Below, piece by piece: positions 58,855 to 64,000 of a stretch of DNA of 64,000 bases. The stretch's first letter is position 1. Each line of letters begins with the position of its first letter. The notes under the pieces were generated by a model. The model was not told the DNA's origin. It did not search any database and was given only the letters and a program-made list of their open reading frames with translations. Source of the DNA: Leptodontidium sp. MPI-SDFR-AT-0119 (lineage: Eukaryota; Ascomycota; Leotiomycetes; Helotiales; Leptodontidiaceae). The stretch is from the NCBI GenBank assembly GCA_020726505.1, contig JAHLEZ010000004.1:1-64000 (forward strand), written 5' to 3'. The position numbers were made by a program, and so were the translations under genes.

Positions 58855-59730
58855 ATGTCTGACCTAAACCCCTCCTCAGAAGTCCATTACGGTGGTAACA
58901 CAAACATAGCAGATGTGTTAATCATTAGAGCTGGTATATCGGGAATAACAACGGCTATTAAGATAATCCGCCAAGGTAATAAATGAAACTTTATTATTAT
59001 TGAAAGAGTAATTAAGTGAGTGGAACTTGGAATAATTAAAAATATCCAGGATACTGTTGCGTAAGTTACCCCCTTAATTAGAGATCCAAGTAACTTTTTA
59101 AGATGTCCGGAGCCTCGTTTACTCTCTTTCCTTCGAACCTAACTCCTCTTAGACGAGAGAGTACCTAGGCCAGAAAGAGATCCTCAAATATCTCATTTTG
59201 TCGCCGAAAAGCCCTAGCTTTACAAATATATCCGTTTTAACACTTCTACTAAAGAATCTCGTTAAAATTTCATAATAGTACTTGAAAGATAAAAATTTCC
59301 CGTATAAGAAGCAAAAATGTAGAATTTAGAAAGGAATAAGCGATCACATCCGACTTCTAAGTCTCTACTACTAGTTAATTAAATATCCCAAAGAACTCAG
59401 ATATCCAAGGCATCGATACCTTTCATAATAAGAAGATATATTCCGTAAAACGGGATTAAGACTACGACCTCTAAAGTAATAAGATTAAGATTATTAGCTA
59501 TAACGCAACTATTACTTACATAATTGCGGAAGTTACTTAAGTTTATAAAAATCTCATTATTTTCTAATGTACGCTCAATTAGGTCTTCCCTCGAGGTAAT
59601 AAGCCTATCTCGCCAGTCATAAAAACGGTCTTTAAGCACATTCCACTCGCAAGGAGGAGATATAGGGCTGCATTAATAGACTTCCGAGAGAGCTTCTGTA
59701 ATAGTGGCTTTAACAAACGTCCTCTTATAT
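58855..59730 (+). pseudogene. Flavin monooxygenase (Baeyer-Villiger type), RIP-degraded
   Basis: From ATG 58855 the frame reads NIADVLIIRAGISGITTAIK, the FAD-binding GxGxxG fold with its first Gly changed to Arg (AGA at 58927-58929). In shifting frames follow YSLSFEPNSS-stop-TREYLG near 59125, ISHFVAEKP with LYKYIRFNTS near 59200, and LNIPKNSDIQGIDTFHNKKI near 59385. Then come YDL-stop-SNKIKIISYNATIT and VFPRGNKPIS. This order (FAD fold, FSFEP-WTREYPGQ, LN-P--P-I-G---F, GNGATA, PR-D-PI) is that of FMO/BVMO enzymes. Stops are dense and AT content high. The C-terminal third is not found. Confidence 0.75.
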
Positions 59731-60269
59731 ATTAGTTCATAATAACTATAGCTAAATAATAAATGACTATAGCTAAATAATATATGGACACTTAACTTCC
59801 CAGAGAGAAATATATACCTTGCTTAAAGCTTTTGCCGATGTCGTAGATAACCGTAATATTTTTTTTAATAAAGCTATCCTCGTTACACTTTATAACGAGT
59901 ATATTATAATAGACGCGAAATAAAATACACGGAAAATTACCCGCTATTAAAGCTTATGTGTAATTTTTATTATCTACATCTTAAAGCAGTTCGAAGATAA
60001 AGCGTGCATTGCTTATATATAGGTTACGAGCTAGCCTAGAAACGACGGTTAATTATATATAGGTGTTATAATTGAGATAGGGCTTTACGTAAAAACAGAG
60101 GAGGCGATTATGTCGTCCTTTCTCTGTAACGCGTCTATGACTATAAGCCGGTCTTAGGGCTCTATCGCCATCAGCGTTTCTGCCGGGATGTAGCCATGGT
60201 TGCGGGCGATCTTCTCCACTAACTCGCGTGCTTGATTGCGACCCAGGTCGAGGCCTGAGCCAAGAGCTG
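59731..60269. other. RIPed DNA with a short helical frame, unassigned
   Basis: AT-rich to 60050. On the minus strand at 60070-60245 one frame reads ELVEKIARNHGYIPAETLMA before a stop; it looks coding but I could not name it, and it may be another domain of the neighbouring relic. Confidence 0.35.
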
Positions 60270-61825
60270 GAGTTTAGCAAGTGGAATTGGTATGCCACGG
60301 TATATAATGGTATCTTCATCAGCCCAATAGATGTTGGGTGGTCGGCCATAAGTCTTATTGAGCTTCCGACCCATGGCCAGTTAACTTAAGATACTGGATG
60401 TTGGAGTATAAGATGATAAGCATAAATGTTTCCGGCGTACTCTGTTAACGCGGTCTTTGATAAACGAGATATTCTCTTTTACTGGAATCTTTAATCCCCG
60501 CTATCCTTTCAACGACACGGCCATCTTAAGCATGAGCAATCGATTGATCCACAACGCGGCTACCAGCGTAGGCTTGTACGTAAATGCACCTCGAAGCGTT
60601 CCAGCTGCAGCATCAATGCCCATGACTGCCAAGAAATGCATTAGCGGCGACTAATACACCTTCTCACGTTGCAAATCCTGCTTTACTACCATAAGACAGA
60701 ATCTCATTAGCTCTTTTGTCAACTCGGCATTCCTCTCTTCGGGTTCGGTGAATTCATCAAATCTATCATCCGAATCAAATCGAAGCAACTCTCGCATTCG
60801 ATGAATTGATTCCCGCTGGTTAGACGTAAACCAAACACCTGTCTCGGTCGATTCTTCCCACTCATCGACCGGGGCAGTGCGGAAGACGTAATAGAGAAAG
60901 TGATGCCAGAGTCCGCCATACTTAACAAGTGTGTACCCAGACTATAGTAATCGAAATGGCCGACTCGTTAGCTCTTCCTGTCGTGGCGATTGCAGCTACT
61001 TCAAAACATCGATATTATCGATATCTCCTAGCGTATCCAGACATCGGTTGACGATTCGATCCCACGCTTGCAAGACCCTCTCTAATTTAACCTCCGTTTT
61101 CTCTAGCTTCCAAACAAAGTAGTAAGTCTTCCGAATATCATACTTCGAACCACTCAATACGCCATTCCACTTAGTAACATGCAGCCAGCTGTCGTTCTCT
61201 GTTAGTGGGACCTTCTCTGGCAGCTGCAACCTTCGCTATTCCTTGTCGGCATCGTATTGTTAATATTCTTGGTTCAATTGCTCTAGCAACAGCTGCGAGT
61301 CGGACTTTTCAAGAGCATTACTACTAGATTCTTCATCGTCTGAGTTTCTTCTGGTATTTTCGCCAATGGCAACGCTAGCAGAATTAGTATCGGCCTCCTC
61401 TTTCTTATTCTCATCCACAAGCCAATACCGCTCTTTCCCTTCCTAAAACTATAATTAACACTTAATTAAATTAAACAAATCCTCGTCTTTAACCCTCTTC
61501 TTATCATAATCCTTTTTCTTATATCATTTTATGGCTTTCCGGCTTTAGGTCCTAAATAATAATTGGTCTTCAACTAAATAATACTTGCATTACAACCCAT
61601 TAACGACTTTAATAATAGGCTATGGGACCAAAAACCATCCAGTGGTAATTTAACATTAGAATAATCATATCGGAATAAGAACCCTTTAATATCTTGATCA
61701 ACCTGTTTCCGTATTTCCTTCTTAATCTTATGCTTTCTGCGCAAGTAATCGAAAATACTTGCCGGACTAACGGCATATCGACATCTATTGCCTATATAAA
61801 TTAACACTTCATATTTTATATTCAA
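60270..61825 (-). pseudogene. OrsD-type C2H2 protein (DUF3505; telomere-linked helicase-like) relic
   Basis: The minus strand starts IKYEVLIYIGNRCRYAVSPA, then IFDYLRRKHKIKKEIR, matching the OrsD/DUF3505 N-terminal zinc-finger pattern (C..C..AV.P..I..HL...H) with some ligands altered. DGFWSHSLLLKSLMGCNAS follows. After a degraded intron-like gap come RYWLVDENKKE and an acidic linker, then WDRIVNRCLDTLGDID. SPLMHFLAVMGIDAAAGTLR and YGRPPNIYWADED end it. This combination is common in fungal OrsD-domain proteins, many of them subtelomeric and linked to RecQ-like helicases. In-frame stops arise mostly from Gln or Trp codons. No helicase motifs are visible in this window. Confidence 0.62.
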
Positions 61826-62236
61826 CTGGATTAATTAACTTAATAAATAGGAAATAAGTTGCAATTAGGTTGTTTGTGGTTTTGCTATATTAATTATTCT
61901 GGTATTGATGCGTTGAGTGATAGTTTTAGGGATTGGTAGTCAATGGAAATGGCCGTCAATTCAAAACGGAATTGACGGTCGATTCCAACAAAAATCATTG
62001 TAGGGGTACCAACCTACCCTGCCGTCGTTCCTCCGAAAAGTCGTCGCAACTCCCCAACCAAAGCACGTCGTTCATAGAATAGAAAATATCAAGCACGGAT
62101 AAGGAAAATGTGACAAGTCATGTCCGTCTCTGGATTGCAAATGATTTGCATTAGAATTATATTCCCCCATAAGTACTTTTCCCATTATTCCTCCTCCTCA
62201 AATACATAAGGACAAGAAAAGCAAAAAAAAAAAGGC
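61826..62236. other. 3' flank of the WSC gene, no gene recognised
   Basis: AT-rich to about 61960, then normal. A short A-run near 62224-62232 lies just past the WSC stop codon. Confidence 0.5.
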
Positions 62237-64000
62237 TTAAGCTAAAATGAATCCCGCGAGCATCATTCCTCCGTTGATGAACATTGCCATTGTGTTGGAG
62301 CCTGACATGCGGGGAGCAGCATTGGCTTGGACGAGGGATTGGGTTGGCTTGGGGGTGACTTGAAGTACAACGCTGGAGCTGGCGTAGGGGACGACAGTGG
62401 TTGCCCCAAGGCCAATGGGGTAAATTGGGACGGCTGGGGTTGGCTTTCCGACATTTCCAATTGCGCTAGAGGTCGAGGCACCTCCTGCTGGGTAAGTCGG
62501 GACACCGACGTTACCCTTGGTGGTCTCGCCTTTGCTGGGGCCAGCTGGGTAGGTTGGCACTGGGACACCAGCACCTGGAGTGGTAGCGCCGCCAGCTGGG
62601 TAAATGGGGACTGGTGCCTCTGGGTTTGCTGGGTAAGATGGGTAGGCGCCTGGGGCTCCTGGCTGGGTTTGCGCTGGAGATTGAGGGTATGGGACAAGCG
62701 TGACAGTTGCTGGTCTAGTCGCAGTTGGGGTGACTGGGCAAACAGTGGTGTAAAGCTTGACAATCTCAGTCGTCACGTGGCCCAATGGGCAGTTGGTCAC
62801 GGTTGGTGCGCACGAAGTGATCGTGTACACGGAGGTGGCGTAAACGGTCGAGGTGGTGTATTTGGTAACCGAGCCGCTGTACTCTGGGGTTGGGTATCCC
62901 TTACCAGTCTCAGTGGAGGTGGCTGGGCAGACAGTGGTGTAGTGCGAGACGCTGGTGGCGACAGATCCGTATGGGCAGTTTGTCACGGTTGGGGCGCAAG
63001 AGCTGATGACATAGGTCTTGGTCGTCTCGACAACAGAGGTGACATACACGGGCGTGGATGCAGGGTAAGTTGGTTGAGTCTGGCTCGAGGTGGTGGGAGA
63101 CGAGTTTGACCAGGTGCTTGTCGAGGTAATCGTTGGCTTTGCGGTGGTTGACGATTTAGTAGAGCTTGCAGTGGTAGAAGCGCTTGAATCGGTAGAGCTG
63201 GCAGTGCTTGAAGCTGTCGAGGACTCAGTCGAGCTAGCAGCTGACGACTCGGTTGAGCTTGCAGTGCTCGAAGCAGTTGAAGACTCAGTCGAGCTAGCGG
63301 TCGAGGACTCGGTCGAGCTGGCAGTGCTTGAAGCCGTGGAAGACTCGGTTGAGCTTGCGGTAGAAGACTTAGTGGAGCTAGCGGTGCTTGACGCAGTCGA
63401 TGACTTGGTAGAGCTAGCAGTGGAAGACTCAGTTGAGCTGGCGGTGCTTGACGCAGTCGATGACTTGGTAGAGCTAGCAGTGGAAGACTCAGTTGAGCTG
63501 GCGGTGCTTGAAGCTGTCGACGACTTGGTGGTGCTGGCGGTGGAAGATGAAGAGGTGGTTGAGACGTCAGTGGATGAAGATGAAGCACTGCTTGAAGCTA
63601 GAAATAATGTTAGCATTGAGTTTGGTAGTTCCGTAAAAGCATCATTAGGTAGAAACAATCACAAGCGAACTATTTAGGCGAAGAGCAGAAAGCTGCAATA
63701 GCAAAACTCTCCCGCGAAAATAGACAATGACCGAATCGCAAAACCCATGAAGTAAACATAGACACTGGTACATACTGGACGAAGCGGTGTTCACGCTGGA
63801 GCTCGACGAGGATCCAGCAGCGCAAGTGTTATCATAGATGCTCTGAGCATAAAAACCTCCGCAGGTCTGGGCGGCGTTTCCGAAGCATGGCATATTACAG
63901 TAGGAATCAAACGAGGCCGTTCCGGTCAGAGTGTTGCCACAGAAGCAGGCATATCCTTCTTCCAATCCAGCATATTTGAAGCCAGCGGCAGTACAAGCCG
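62237..64000 (-). CDS. WSC-domain, Ser/Thr-rich, GPI-anchored cell-wall protein (5' end beyond window)
   Basis: Exon 63776-64000 encodes the C-terminal half of a WSC domain: [31 protein letters not shown] and YAQSIYDN. The intron (63598-63775) has donor GTATGT and acceptor CTAG. The last exon (62237-63597) encodes a long Ser/Thr/Ala repeat (STASSTxSS units, heavily O-glycosylatable). Two copies of a roughly 85-residue module follow, each with [10 protein letters not shown] and YTTVCP. A Pro/Gly/Tyr-rich stretch (YPAG repeats) precedes the end [26 protein letters not shown], a GPI-attachment signal. WSC proteins bind wall glucan or act as stress sensors; here the GPI end instead of a transmembrane-cytosolic tail argues for a structural or adhesive wall protein. 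The signal peptide and any further WSC copies lie outside the window. The 178-bp intron could hide a tiny exon. Confidence 0.85.

Noticed and set aside
62327..63109. 260-codon Trp/Gly-rich plus-strand frame
   Set aside because: Antisense of the Pro/Thr-rich part of the WSC protein.
62983..63588. 201-codon minus-strand Leu/Pro-rich frame
   Set aside because: Same strand but other frame of the Ser/Thr repeat; repetitive artefact.
63090..63677. 195-codon plus-strand frame of Val-Glu-Leu-Ala repeats
   Set aside because: It is the exact antisense of the Ser/Thr-repeat of the WSC protein; codon bias of the repeat keeps the other strand open.

Overview
The window looks like a chromosome segment of a filamentous ascomycete (Pezizomycotina, perhaps Leotiomycetes; the class is a guess). 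Genes carry short GT-AG introns. Families typical of these fungi are present: HET, HeLo, the DUF6606/DUF3638/DUF3645 giant protein, WSC and Tautomerase_3. GC-balanced gene islands alternate with AT-rich blocks full of in-frame TAA/TAG. In those blocks several old genes still read through with Cys-to-Tyr, Gly-to-Arg/Ser, Gln-to-stop and Trp-to-stop changes, the signature of repeat-induced point mutation (RIP).

Layout. 1-4.4 kb: RIPed Ty1/copia remnant (minus), minisatellite, solo LTR. 4.5-12.7 kb: HET gene, RIPed 2EXR-like pseudogene, BTB gene, HeLo gene. 12.7-16.5 kb: no gene recognised, two repeat arrays. 16.5-25 kb: RIPed dynamin-like GTPase split by a solo LTR with an exact 5-bp target duplication; RIPed OTT_1508-like deaminase; decayed GMC oxidoreductase split by a hAT-type MITE with an exact 8-bp duplication. 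25.5-27.5 kb: five-exon membrane protein with a lectin-like ectodomain. 27.8-31 kb: Tad-like LINE ORF1 fragment and a DIRS-like remnant. 31.8-34.1 kb: metallopeptidase with nine Cys/His repeats. 34.7-37.2 kb: RIPed Tad-like LINE. 38.9-49.2 kb: giant helicase-like protein (about 3,226 aa in eight exons, one splice acceptor non-canonical). 49.8-50.4 kb: small secreted cysteine-rich protein. 51.8-53.3 kb: HET pseudogene with a 25-G run. 55.6-57.5 kb: secreted proline-rich repeat protein and a Tautomerase_3 enzyme with a decayed tandem copy. 58.9-61.8 kb: RIPed flavin monooxygenase and RIPed OrsD/telomere-linked-type gene. 62.2-64 kb: WSC/GPI cell-wall protein running off the right edge.

The intact genes do not form an obvious pathway. 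The common themes are self/non-self recognition families (two HET, one HeLo), cell-surface or secreted proteins, and a record of transposition and RIP. All gene models were built by hand from the sequence. No database search was run.
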